DNA from: Talpa occidentalis | Taxonomy: Eukaryota > Chordata > Mammalia > Eulipotyphla > Talpidae | Direction of reading: 5' to 3' | NCBI RefSeq assembly: GCF_014898055.3 | Contig: NW_023605194.1 | Location: forward strand, 65,535,361-65,599,360 | Length of the DNA: 64,000 nucleotides | Shown: positions 22,004 through 33,060 of the stretch, one piece after another | Position numbering within the stretch: the first letter of the stretch is position 1 | How the letters are laid out: the number at the start of each line of letters is the position of its first letter | Translations under genes and position numbers: made by a program | The notes under the pieces: model-generated | Databases searched by the model: none | Seen by the model: the letters and a program-made list of their open reading frames with translations, nothing else | Told to the model about the DNA's origin: nothing

Positions 22004-22270
22004 GGGCCTTCCTGGTGGTGTAGGGGGTTAAGTCTCAGCAATATCATCACCATGGCCAGAGTTCAATCCCCAGCCAGAGAACTAACCCACATGGCACAGC
22101 AGACACCTCCTGTTTTGCCTGCTGCTCCCCTTAGCAGTGTATTTCAGTAGATCTGCCTGTTCTGCTCCCTACTCTGTCTCTGGTGAATCCTCTCACCACC
22201 CCCACACCTCTGGCCTACACCCCAGTTCTTCTACACAAAATAAATAAATAAAATCTTTTTTTAAAAAACT
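22004..22270 (+). mobile_element. tRNA-derived SINE, older subfamily
   Basis: The head has diverged (gggccttcctggtggtgtaggggg). The body has 'cacacctctggcctacaccccag' and the tail is AAATAAATAAA. It sits in decayed L1. Confidence 0.8.
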
Positions 22271-22433
22271 AAAGTTAGTAGAAGGAAGGAAAAATAAAAA
22301 TAAGTGTGAAAATAAATGCAATAGAAGCCAAAAAGACCATACCAGAAGATCAATGAAACTGAGAATTGGTTCTTCAAGAAAATAAAATTTATAGTCCTCT
22401 GGCTAGGCTAACAAAGAAGTTAGAAAATATTAA

Positions 22434-22559
22434 GGGCCTCCCCTGGTGGTGCAGCGGTTGAGCGCTGGGCTCCAAGGTTGCCCACAGCTTCTGCAGCGCC
22501 GGTTCGTTCCCCGGCGGCCGGTGAAGGTCCCACAAAAAAAAAAAAAAAGAAAGAAAAAA
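22434..22559 (+). mobile_element. Head-only SINE (tRNA part plus A tail)
   Basis: Only about 105 bases of the tRNA-like head are present, ending at 'gaaggtcccac', followed at once by an A-rich tail. The duplication AGAAAATATTAA-type flanks it at about 22422-22433 and 22558-22570, so the short form is how it inserted and not a later deletion. Confidence 0.8.
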
Positions 22560-22869
22560 GAAAATATTAATAAAAATAACTAGAAATAAAAGAGGAAAAA
22601 TTATCACAGATGGCACAGAAACACAAAAAATCATAAGAGATTATTCTGAACAACTCTACATCAATAGATTTTATAATCTTGAAGAAATGGACAAATTTCT
22701 AGAACAATATAGTTTACCAAGACTAAACCCAGAAGAAATAAAAGAGTTGAACAAATATGGAAATTGAAATAGCAATAAAAATCTCTCCCCAAACAAAAGC
22801 CAGATGGTTTCACAAGCAAATTCTTCAAATCGTTAATGATGAAATTATGCCCATCTTGTTCAAATTATT

Positions 22870-23164
22870 ATTATTTTTTATATTTTAACCATTTTTTTTA
22901 GATTTATTTATTATTTATACAAGCACTGGGTACAGTCAGAAGTGTGGGAGGGTGAGAGAATTCACCAGAGCCAGAGCGGGGAGCAGAGCAGGCAGAAGGG
23001 CCGAGGTACACTGCTGAGGGGAGCAGTGGGCGGCAGGAGAGGTCTGCGCGCCATGTGGGACCCGCCTCCGGTGGCCAGGGAGCAGCCGGGAATTGAACCG
23101 GCGCTGCAGAGGCTGCGGGCAGCTTCGCAACCCAGCGCTCAACCGCTGCGCCACCGGGGAGGCC
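22870..23164 (-). mobile_element. tRNA-derived SINE, younger subfamily
   Basis: The T-rich tail is left and the head right, with 'gtgcgccaccggggaggccc'-type plus-strand ending. The duplication CTTGTTCAAATTATT lies at about 22855-22869 and at 23165. Confidence 0.9.
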
Positions 23165-23364
23165 CTTGTTCAAATTATTTGTAATAATCCAAGAGGAAAT
23201 GCTCCTTAATACCTTTTACAATGCCAACATTTTCTTAATGCTGACATTAGATAAAGATACTGAATTCATTTACTAATACTGAAACCACCAAAAAAGAAAA
23301 CTACAGACCAATATCTCTGATGAATACTCGTGCAAAAATTGTCAACAAAAAATACTAGCAAATT

Positions 23365-23650
23365 GGGCCTCCCCGGTGGCGCAGCGGTTGAGCGCTGGGT
23401 TGCGAGGCTGCCCACGGCCTCTGCAACGCCAGTTCAATCCCCGGGCGAGGGTCCCACATGGCGCGCAGACCTCTCCTGCCGCCCGCTGCTCCCCTCAGCA
23501 GTGTACTTTGGTCCTTCTGCCTGCTCTGCTCCCCGCTCTGGCTCTGGTGAATTCTCTCACCCTCCTGCGCTTCTGACTGTGCCCAGTGCTTGTATAAATA
23601 AATAAATAAAATCTTAAAAAAAAAAAAAGACTATTTGAAAGTTGAATTTA
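23365..23650 (+). mobile_element. tRNA-derived SINE, younger subfamily, with 3' extension
   Basis: The full head, body and tail are followed by a 21-base unique piece (begins gactatttgaaagttg) and a second A run. Then comes the duplication AAATACTAGCAAAT, also present before the element. The body lacks part of the head-body junction ('gggcgagggtcccac'). Confidence 0.9.
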
Positions 23651-26640
23651 AAAAAAAAATACTAGCAAATCAAATTCAACAATTCATTGCAAGGATCATC
23701 ATTATTATCAAGTGGGATTTATCCCAAGGAAGCAATATAGTTTAATATATATAAATCACTCAATGTATTACGTCATATCAATAAAAGATAAAACTCATAT
23801 GACAATATCAATAGATGAAGAGAAATAATTTTATAAGATTCAGTACCCATTTATGATAAAAATTCTTAATAAGATGGGAATTCAAGGAACCTGTATCAAC
23901 ATAATAAAAGCCATATATCACAAACATACAAACAAATATGTGGTTTTAGCTAATCAGACAAAAGGAGTAAATAAAAGAATCCAGGCTGGAAAAGAAGTGA
24001 AACTATTATTATTTACAGAGGATATGATACTACATTTAGAAAACCCTAAAGACTCCACAAAAAGCTATTAGAAATGATAAATAAATTTAGCAACATGGCA
24101 AATCAACATACAAAAATCTGTTGCATTTTTATAGACAAATAATGAATGAGGGGAAAAAGAAATTAAGAAAATAATTCCATTTACAGTCACTTCAAAAAGA
24201 ATTAAATACTTACCAAGGAGGTGAATGATTTATACATTGAGAACTGAAAAAATTTTTAAAGATTTAGATGATATAAGGAGATGGAAAACCATTCCATGCT
24301 CATGATACAGAGAATCAATATAGTTAACATTATTAGTCTATCAAAAGTAATATATAAATATAATGTAAACTCCATCAAAATAACAAGAGCATTCTTCAAA
24401 GAACTTGAACAAAAATACTAAAATTTATCTGAAACTATAAAGGAACCTGAATAGCAAAGGCAATCCCGAGATAAAAGGAGAGAAACAGAAAGAAATGTTA
24501 CCTGACTCTAAAAGGTAGTATAAGACAACAATAATTAAAACAATATGCTATTGACATAAAAATAGATACATGGATCAATGGAACAAAACTGAAATCCCAG
24601 AAGTAAATCCACCGATAGAGCAATACTTAATTCATGAGAAAGAAATCATGACCACATAATGGGGGAAGGGAAGCTCTTTAACAAATGGTGCTGTGAAAAC
24701 TGAATAGCAACATATAAAAGAATGAAATTGGATCATGCTCTAACTACATGCACACACACACACAAAAGCCAAATGGAGCAAAAAATTAGATTTAAGACCT
24801 GCAATAATAAAATATATGAAGAAAACATTAGTGATGTTTCATGACATCAATGATAAAGATATTTTTGGAGACTCATACTTTTGGGGTTATCTCAAATTTA
24901 AAAACTTTTACACATCAAAAGAAAACATAGGTAGATTAAAAAGACATCCCATTGAGTGGAAGAAAATATTTACATGTTACACAACTGACAAGGGTTACTA
25001 TCCAAGATATATAATAAATGTATGCAATTTAATAATAAAAAAACAAACAACTCAATCCATAAATAGGCAGTAGATATGGACAGACAATTCACCAAAGAGG
25101 AGATTCAGAAACCCAATAGACACATGGAAAAATATTCTTCAAAGCCTTTAATAAGGGAGATGAAGATCAAAATCACAATGAGAATGGCACATACTAAAAA
25201 GACACCAAACAACAATTGAGGAAGAGAATAAAAAGAAAGAAAAAACATATATACACTGTCAGTGGTAACGTGTACTGGCATGGCCATTTTGGAAAACAAT
25301 CTTAAAAAACTGAAAATGGAAGTAGCACATGACACATTAATACCACTCTTGGGCATCTATCCAAAGAACATGTAACTGTCAACTTAAAAGTTATGTTCTA
25401 CAATGTTTACTGCAGCATTATTTATAACAACTAAGACATGGATACAACCTAAGTGCCCACTGATAGAAGACTGAATCAAGAAGATGTAGTATATGCACAA
25501 CAAAAGGTAAAGATAAAGTGTTAAAATTTACAGTAAAATGGAAAGAGTTTGAGGGAATTATGATGAGTAGAGCTACACAGAATGAAAGACAAATATCAGA
25601 CCTTACAGAGTGGGCATACTGACAAAGCAAAATACTTATAAAAACTAGCAGACACTAATAAAGGAAGTGGAATTTCTGAGGTTAAGAGGGAGCAGATCAA
25701 AGGGATATAAGGAATGGTAATGGGGGGTGAAAAGAACAGTGAGATACCACCATACATTCATATGGACTAGATTGGCCAAAATGCGGACTGACACATCAAA
25801 TGTTGCTAAGGATGTGAAGCAACAGGAATTCATTGCTAGTGGGGACGCAAAATGGTACAAGTACACACTGGAAGACAGTTTAAATTTTCTTACAAAACTG
25901 AACATACTCCTACCATATGATTCAGCAATCACAATCCTTAGAATTTACAAACGAGCCGAAAACTTATATCCACACAAAAATCTGCACATAGATGTTCACA
26001 GCATTTTTATTCATCATTTCCCAAACTTGTAAGCACCCAAGACATCCTTCAGTTGGTGAATGGGTACATAAAGTGGTACATCCAGATGATGGAGCATTAC
26101 TCAGCACTAAAAAAAATCAATTATCAAGCTGTGAAAAGACATGGAGGAATCTTGAATGCATATTACTATGTCAAAAATGTATGTGAAAAGGCCACATATT
26201 GTATGATTCCAACTATATGGTAATCTGGTAGGGAAAACTGTGGAGACAGAAAAGTTCAGAGGTTGCTGGGGTTAATGGGGAGGGAGAATAAGCAAAGCAC
26301 AAAGGATTTTTAGGTCAGTAAAACAATTATGTACGATTCTATAATGGCAGACAACTGCCATTATATATTTGTTAAAAGTCATATAATGTGTAACAGTAAG
26401 AGTGAACCCAATTGTGAACTATGGACTTTAGGTGATAATAATATGTTCATCAGTATCGATTGTAACAAATCTATCACTCTGTGAGGGACACTGATTGTGA
26501 GGGAGGCTGTGTGTGTGTTTGTGTGTGTGTAGGGGCATGGATTATATGGGAATACTCAATACTTTCTGCTTAATTCTGTGGTCAACCTAAAAGTGCTCTA
26601 AAAAATAGTTGGGTTTTTTTTAGTTTAAAAAAAAATAAAA

Positions 26641-26716
26641 GGTAGCAGACCTCTCCTGTCTCACCTGCTGTTTCTCTTAATAGTTTATTTCAATAAATCT
26701 GCCTGTTCTGTTCTCA
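26641..26716 (+). mobile_element. SINE fragment
   Basis: This is an internal piece of the SINE body ('gcagacctctcctgtctcacctgctg' to 'ctgcctgttctg') lacking the head. It is likely an old, deleted copy. Confidence 0.6.
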
Positions 26717-26879
26717 AACAACAACAACAAAAACCAGTAAATATATAAAATAAAGTTTATTCTAAAAACATCAATTGGCCATAAATTTAAATTGGTCATA
26801 AATTAAAAAAAAAAAACTGACCATAATTCTGGACTCTCAATTCCACTATCTTTTTTTTTTTTCCAGAAACACACTATCT

Positions 26880-27160
26880 TTTTTTTTTTTAAGATTTATT
26901 TATTTATGCATACAAGAACTGGAGTACAGGGAAGAAGTGCAAAGGGGTGGGAATGAGAGGGTTCACCAGAGACAGAGTGGAGAGCAGAACAGGCAGATGG
27001 ACCGACCAAAAACACTGCTGGGGGGAGCAGTGGGTGAGACTGGAGAGGTTCTGTTGCACCATGTGGGTGTCTCCCTGCCGGGCCCGGGATAGACTCCGCA
27101 CTGCAGAGGCTGTGGACAGCTTCACAGCATGCACTCAACCCCCTGCGCCACCAAGAAGGC
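26880..27160 (-). mobile_element. tRNA-derived SINE, older subfamily
   Basis: The tail is left (AAGATTTATTTATTTATGCATAC-type) and the head right. The duplication CCAGAAACACACTATCTT at 26862-26879 matches the right side at 27160 with one change. Confidence 0.88.
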
Positions 27161-27177
27161 CCAGAAACACACTGTCT

Positions 27178-28490
27178 TAATTACTTTAGCTTATAGCCAG
27201 TTTAGAAATCAAGAAGTGTGAGTCTTCTGATTTTGTTCTTTTTTGAAATTGTTTTGGCTAATTCACTTCCATATGAATTTGAGGATCAATTTCTGCAAAG
27301 CAGGCAGTTGGAATTTTCATGGACATTGCACTGAATCTACAGACCAATTTGGGGATATTGCCAACTTTACAATATTAAGTCTGCAAATTCACACACACAG
27401 GTCTTTCCATTTATTTAGGTCTTTAATTCATTTCAATTATGTTTAGTAGTCAGGATACAAATCTTGTGTTTCTTTTGTTAACTTTATTTTAAGTATCTTT
27501 CTTTCCAGCCTTACTGAGATATAATTGGCATATTATTTTAAGAATCTTTGTAAGTAAATTTATTCTTTTTGATACCTTGTAAGCAGAATTGTTTTCTTAA
27601 TTTCATGCTGGATAAATCATTGCTAGCGTAGAGAACAACAATTGATTTTCAAATGTTTTTTCAGCTCTCCTGAGGTATAACTGACAAATAAAATTGTAAG
27701 GTTTTTAAAGTGTCCACTGTGATGATCTGATACATGCATAAATTATAAAAGGTTTCTTTCTAATTAACACATCTGTCACCTCCCATATTTCTTTTATACT
27801 TTAATTTTTGTTAGTGGGAACAATTTAAGTTCTGCTCTTATCAAATTTCAGTTAGATGATAAAATGTTATCAAGTATAGTAAAGATACTATACATTAGAT
27901 TCTTTGATTTTTGTGTATTGACCTTATATCCTGCACCTTTGTTGAACTTACTAATTCTAGTGTTTGTGTATGTGTGAATTCCCTAGGGCTTTCTGTTCAA
28001 TCAGGTCATGTCATCTGACTAGAGAGTTTTTCTTCTTCCTTTCCCATCTATATTCTTCTAATTTCATTTTTTTCACCTAATTGCCCTGGCTAGAACCTCC
28101 AGTAAAATACTAAATGCAGGTGGACATCCTTATGTTGGTTTTGGTGGAAAAGGAAAACGTCCAGTCTTTCATCACTGAGTATGTTATCTGTGGCTTTTTC
28201 ATATATGGGCTCTAGCAAACTGAAGACATTCCCTTCTATCCCTAGTGTGTTTAGTGCTTTCTCTGCATCTATTGAGATGGCACAGATTCGTCATCTTTGG
28301 GATTTGGGCCTTTTATTCTATTAGAATAATATATTATTGTGGTTGATTTTCCTGTGCTAAATCAACCTTGCATTCCTGGGATAAATCCCTCTTTATACTT
28401 TTTATATTTTGCTGGATTTGATTTGCTAGTATTTTGCTGATGTTGTAGCCACAAGGGATATTGATCCATAGTTCTCCTTTCTTGCAATGC
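27178..28490 (-). mobile_element. Decayed old L1, minus strand
   Basis: The sequence is the reverse complement of L1 ORF2 and L1M-type 3' segments, for example the ORF2 reverse transcriptase part at 27900-28450. It contains stops throughout and no coding potential. Confidence 0.6.
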
Positions 28491-29500
28491 CACTGCGTTT
28501 AGTGTCAGGGTGCTGAACTGGAATATCCCCCTTTTCCTTCTCCTTCTTGTCCTTTAGCTTCACCGCATCTTCAGGGAGTTGTTCTGTGTCTTTGCCTTGC
28601 CCACTGGTGTCCCAGAATTCCCCAGAAACTTACAATTCCCTGTCAAGCATGCTTGGCCATAATCATCAATGTTGATGCCTGTGAAAAGGAGTGTGTGCTG
28701 ACAGCAACCCTTCTCTGAGTACATAAAACGTTCGTGCTCTGAAAGCTGGACGCTAACTCTCAGCTGCTTGTCAGTCAGGCCTTGGGGGGCTCCTGTCACA
28801 GAACTACTGGACCTCATCATTTGAAATGCATTTTTCTATATATTTAAGGGGGCATTTCAGAACAAGGAACACCTGCTCAGTTATGTTTAGGCAACTGAAA
28901 GTGGGTTAAGGAAGATGTCATCTTCTCGCAGGAAGGGAGAGTCCATCTGACAAGTTCCTCTAGGTAATATCAGCCAAATATCAGTGGGATCACAGAAGCT
29001 GGCTAAGCTGGTTTGGGAGTCACCACCCTGTCACCACTCCATTAAGCCAGACAGACTTCAGGTGACCCTAAAATTCCATTCCATGAATCACCCATAAACC
29101 TGGAAATAATGTTTAAAGAGGTAGATGGAGAGAATATCTACCTTGGTTTGCTTTGCTTGGATAAACTGCCATCGTTTTGCCAAGAACATCCTACGCTATG
29201 AAAAAGCTACACCAACTTTTTCACCTTCAAAGAAATGGAAATTGCAAAAGGACCAAAACGCCTTTGCCCCAGGAATATATATATCTGCAGAAATTTGATG
29301 GTCATATAATGGCCGAGATGTAGGAACTGTCAAGGAGTAGGTCCCACACCACCCACACCCCACCCCCCGGATTGGGGTGAGGGATCAAGGCAGGTGTCTG
29401 CAGAGGCCCCAGACCTGGGCCTTAACTTCCCAACTCCTGGGTTAATCACTTACCTGTTGGCCTGGACTTCCCCATCTGTGAACCAGACAGGGTTTCCCCG
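28491..29500. other. Intergenic, no gene seen
   Basis: This is mixed-composition sequence between old L1 and the SLC7A4 promoter. I see no exon or young repeat. Confidence 0.5.
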
Positions 29501-29539
29501 GACCTTGTTAAGCCGTGGTCTCGGTCAGGTAGGGTGGGC

Positions 29540-29960
29540 TCTCTGGTGTGCGTGTTACAGAGCGACACGGAGCCAGCGCTCCATCAGGCGCTGGGGGTGG
29601 GGGCGGGCCCTGCACTCAGGCAGCCCTGGCGGCGGCGGCGGCGGGCGGGGCTGGCACAGCGCGCAGAGCGGCAGCGGCGACAGCAGGTGGGTCGCAGCAA
29701 GTCCTGCTGAGCCATATTCAGGCCCCAGAAGAGGTGAAGATTCGGGTACCTGGGGATCGGGGCTTAACGGAACTGACTGGCAGCAGTGGCCGCAGGGCAG
29801 GGCGTGGGGCTTGGGGGCGTAGGGCGGGGGATCCTCTCCCTCCCGGCCCACTGCGCCAGTACAGCAGTCTGACCGCGCGGGGCGGGGAGAACGGGTGATG
29901 GCCCTGTCTGAGGCCAGGTGGCCGTCTGAGCCACGCCCAGGGCCGCAGAGCCGATCCTGT
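29540..29960 (+). promoter_or_regulatory. SLC7A4: CpG-island promoter and likely non-coding first exon of SLC7A4
   Basis: The region is rich in CpG with GC boxes GGGGGCGGGCCC at about 29599 and GGGCGGGGC at 29643-29651. A strong donor CAG/GTGGGT at 29686/29687 could end a non-coding first exon that joins to the acceptor at 30310. The start site itself cannot be fixed from sequence. Confidence 0.6.
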
Positions 29961-30319
29961 TCCGGGTCCGGAGGCCTGAGGCAGCTCACGGGAAGCCTCA
30001 GGATTCCACCTTGTCCATGACCCCATATTTCAGAGTGGCTTTCCGGCCCTCCCTGGGGCTGCCTCCTCCTCACCCTCAGGGACCCCTCAAACAACCCTAG
30101 GCAGGACTCCATCTGTCCCCCTGCCTGGGAAGCAGCTGGGATCTCCAAGCTTCCCTGTGACTTCCTGCAGGGGTACTGCCCATCCCAGTCCTCCGGTTCC
30201 CAAGACAGGGACAGAGCAAGGATTGAAGACTGGGCGGGACCTGAATGAACAGCCTGTTATTCCCCTCTGACCCTAATAGGTGCTGGGGGCTGGTTTGGTG
30301 TTCTTCTCAGCTGTCCACA

Positions 30320-33060
30320 ATGGCCCCTGGGATGCCCAGCATGAGCAGACTGGCACACTTTTGCCAAAAGCTGAACCGGCTGAAACCACTGGAGGAGTCC
30401 ACCATGGAGACATCACTGAGGCGCTGCCTGTCCACACTGGACCTGACCCTGCTGGGCGTGGGTGGTATGGTGGGCTCAGGCCTGTACGTGCTGACTGGCA
30501 CCGTAGCCAAGGAGATGGCCGGCCCTGCTGTGCTTGTGTCCTTTGGTGTGGCAGCTGTAGCTTCCCTCCTAGCAGCCCTGTGTTATGCAGAGTTCGGGGC
30601 TCGTGTGCCCCGCACAGGCTCTGCTTATCTGTTCACCTACGTGTCCATGGGAGAGCTGTGGGCTTTCCTCATTGGCTGGAACGTACTCCTAGAGTACCTC
30701 ATTGGTGGTGCCGCTGTGGCCCGAGCCTGGAGTGGCTATCTGGATGCTATCTTCAGTCACCGCATCAGAAACTTCACTGAGGCCCACATGGGCGCCTGGC
30801 AGGTGCCATTCCTGGCTCGCTACCCAGACTTCCTGGCTGCTGGCATCCTACTTTTGGCCTCTGCCTTCGTCTCCTGTGGTGCCCGTGTCTCCTCCTGGCT
30901 CAACCATATCTTCTCTGCCGTCAGCCTGGTTGTCATTCTCTTCATCAGCATCTTAGGGTTCGTCCTGGCCCGCCCACATAACTGGAGCTCTGAAGAGGGC
31001 GGCTTTGCTCCCTTTGGCTTTTCTGGCATCATGGCTGGCACCGCCACCTGCTTCTATGCCTTTGTGGGCTTTGATGTCATCGCTGCCTCCAGCGAGGAGG
31101 CTCGGAACCCTCAGCGGTCCGTACCTATGGCCATCGCCATCTCACTTGGCCTGGCAGCTGGTGCCTACATCCTCGTCTCCACTGTGCTCACCCTCATGGT
31201 GCCCTGGCACAGCCTGGACCCTGACTCAGCGCTGGCAGATGCCTTCTACCGGAGGGGCTACAGCTGGGCTGGTTTCATTGTGGCAGCTGGCTCCATCTGT
31301 GGTAAGGGCCTTCTGAGCAAGGTGGGAGGGAACTGAGCAGCAGGGCCCTGCCCTAAGCCTCCGGGGGAACACATCTCCATCTGGGCTTCAGTTTAGCAGT
31401 TGTATGAGTGGCCCAAGAAGGTACTAATTATTAGGCTATTGACCCGGGTTTGTCGTGAGGGACCTACTGACCTCACCCCCAAATTATACGTAGACTGTCA
31501 GTTCTACACCTGGAAACACCCAGGTCCTTTCCTGGACAGAGGCGCTCAGCCTTCATCAGATACTTCAGTGGGCCTGTCACCTAAACTGGGGTGTCCCATT
31601 CATGATTGGGGGGTGACAATCCAGAGCCCTGCAGCTCACTCTGAAAGCCAGAAAAACTCATGTCCATGTTGTTCCCAGACAATCCATGACCTCGGCCCCA
31701 GCATTGACCCCCCGCATAGGCATGGCCACCATGCTGACCAGTTCCCTCCCCTCTGCCACAGCCATGAACACTGTCCTGCTCAGCAACCTCTTCTCCCTGC
31801 CACGCATCGTCTATGCCATGGCATCCGATGGGCTCTTCTTCCAGGTGTTTGCCCGTGTGCAACCCCAGACCCAGGTGCCTGTGGTAGGCATCCTGGTGTT
31901 TGGGGTCCTCATGGCTTTCCTGGCACTGCTGCTGGATCTTGAGGCACTGGTCCAGTTCCTGTCCATTGGCACACTCCTGGCCTACACCTTCGTGGCTGCC
32001 AGTATTATTGTGCTACGTTTCCAGAAGGCGCCCCCATCCAGTTCTTCAGACCCATCCAGCCCTGGTCCTATTGCCAAAGAGTACAACTCCTTCTCAGACC
32101 GCATACAGCTGGTGGGCATGGAGGAGGCCTTGGCCCCTGAGCCTGGGCAACTAAGGCCAGCCCTGAGGCCCTATCTGGGGTTCCTGAGTGCCTATAGCCC
32201 TGGAGCTGCTGTGTCTTGGGCACTTGGCATCCTGGTATCCTCAGCCATCACCCTGGGATGTGTGCTAATCTTCGGACACTCGACCCTCCACCTTCCGTAC
32301 TGGGGTTACACGCTAATGCTCCTGCTCAGCACTGTTGTGTTTCTGCTCAGTCTCCTCGTCCTGTTGGCCCACCAGCAACAGCACCGGCAGGACACCTTCC
32401 AGGTACCACCCATAGCCGACATCCACTTGCTCTCAGTCCAGTCAACTCCCCATGCTCCTTCCCCCTCTACCGCAGCAGAGAGAACAAGGGCTCACAGGGC
32501 TGGGGAGGCCAATATGCCCACTGTCCTCATTCTGCATGGCATGGCAAGCGGGCATTTGTCTCCAGAATCTCCAAAGGTTCTGTGGACTCCTGAGAAATGA
32601 GACCCTGGGCTCGCAGACCTTCCCTGCTGCCCAGCCCAGCCCTACCCTTGCCCCTCAGATCCCCATGGTGCCCTTGACTCCAGCCCTCAGCATCCTCCTC
32701 AACATCTGCCTCATGCTGAAGCTGAGCTACCTGACCTGGCTGCGCTTCTCCATCTGGCTGCTGCTTGGTGAGTGGGGGTTGGACTAGGTCCCTGACTGGG
32801 CTTTGGGAGGAGGCCAGGGAGGGTGTGCATGGTCAGGACCTGCCCCTCTGGCTTGTATCACCCCTATAGGACTTGCGGTCTATTTTGGCTACGGCATCTG
32901 GCACAGCAAGGAGAACCAGCGGGAGCAGCCAGGGCTGACTGCCACGCGCTACGTGGTGTTCCCCAGCGGCAGCCTGGAGGAGACGGTGCAGGCTGTGCAG
33001 CCCTGCAGCCAGGCCCCAACCCAGGAACCTGACCTCATGGTACAGCCTGCCAGTCCATGA
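30320..33060 (+). CDS. SLC7A4: Cationic amino acid transporter 4 (SLC7A4), four coding exons
   Basis: The coding exons are 30320-31301, 31762-32402, 32659-32767 and 32870-33060. Frames join to 640 residues, close to the human ~635. The protein is a multi-pass plasma-membrane member of the APC superfamily, CAT branch. Transport of cationic amino acids by CAT4 alone has been doubted in the literature, so its substrate is unsettled. Residues 46-54 (GVGGMVGSG) are the family's substrate-loop motif in the first membrane segment. LNRLKPLEEST and YAEFGARVPRTGSAY are typical of CATs. The start is the first ATG after acceptor 30310. The C-terminal tail (VVFPSGSLEETVQA) is conserved. The frame runs on past exon 2 of the coding set, but the GT at 32403 and downstream homology show it is spliced. 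It faces P2RX6 tail to tail. Confidence 0.96.

Larger units (their letters stand above)
18408..26640 (+). mobile_element. Decayed old L1 tract, plus strand, broken by SINEs and another L1
   Basis: From about 18750 to 19690 the sequence reads as decayed L1/HAL1 ORF1. An ORF2 endonuclease start lies at about 20028-20460 and reverse transcriptase and C-terminal parts continue to about 26200, with many stops and shifts. Short frames such as 24816-25073 are remnants only. The 3' end to 26640 looks like an old L1M-type tail. Five SINEs and one larger insert (20551-21597) interrupt it. More than one old L1 may be merged here. Confidence 0.65.

Noticed and set aside
22904..23173. Similar 70-90 codon frames at many SINEs (19679, 22904, 23330, 60256, 61206)
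   Set aside because: They are chance frames in the SINE body repeated at each copy.
29555..30148. 197-codon minus-strand frame at the SLC7A4 promoter
   Set aside because: It lies opposite the CpG island and first intron, has no splice support and no recognisable domain.
32403..32600. Continuation of the SLC7A4 frame past its second coding exon
   Set aside because: A consensus donor lies at 32403 and the conserved protein resumes at 32659, so this stretch is intron.
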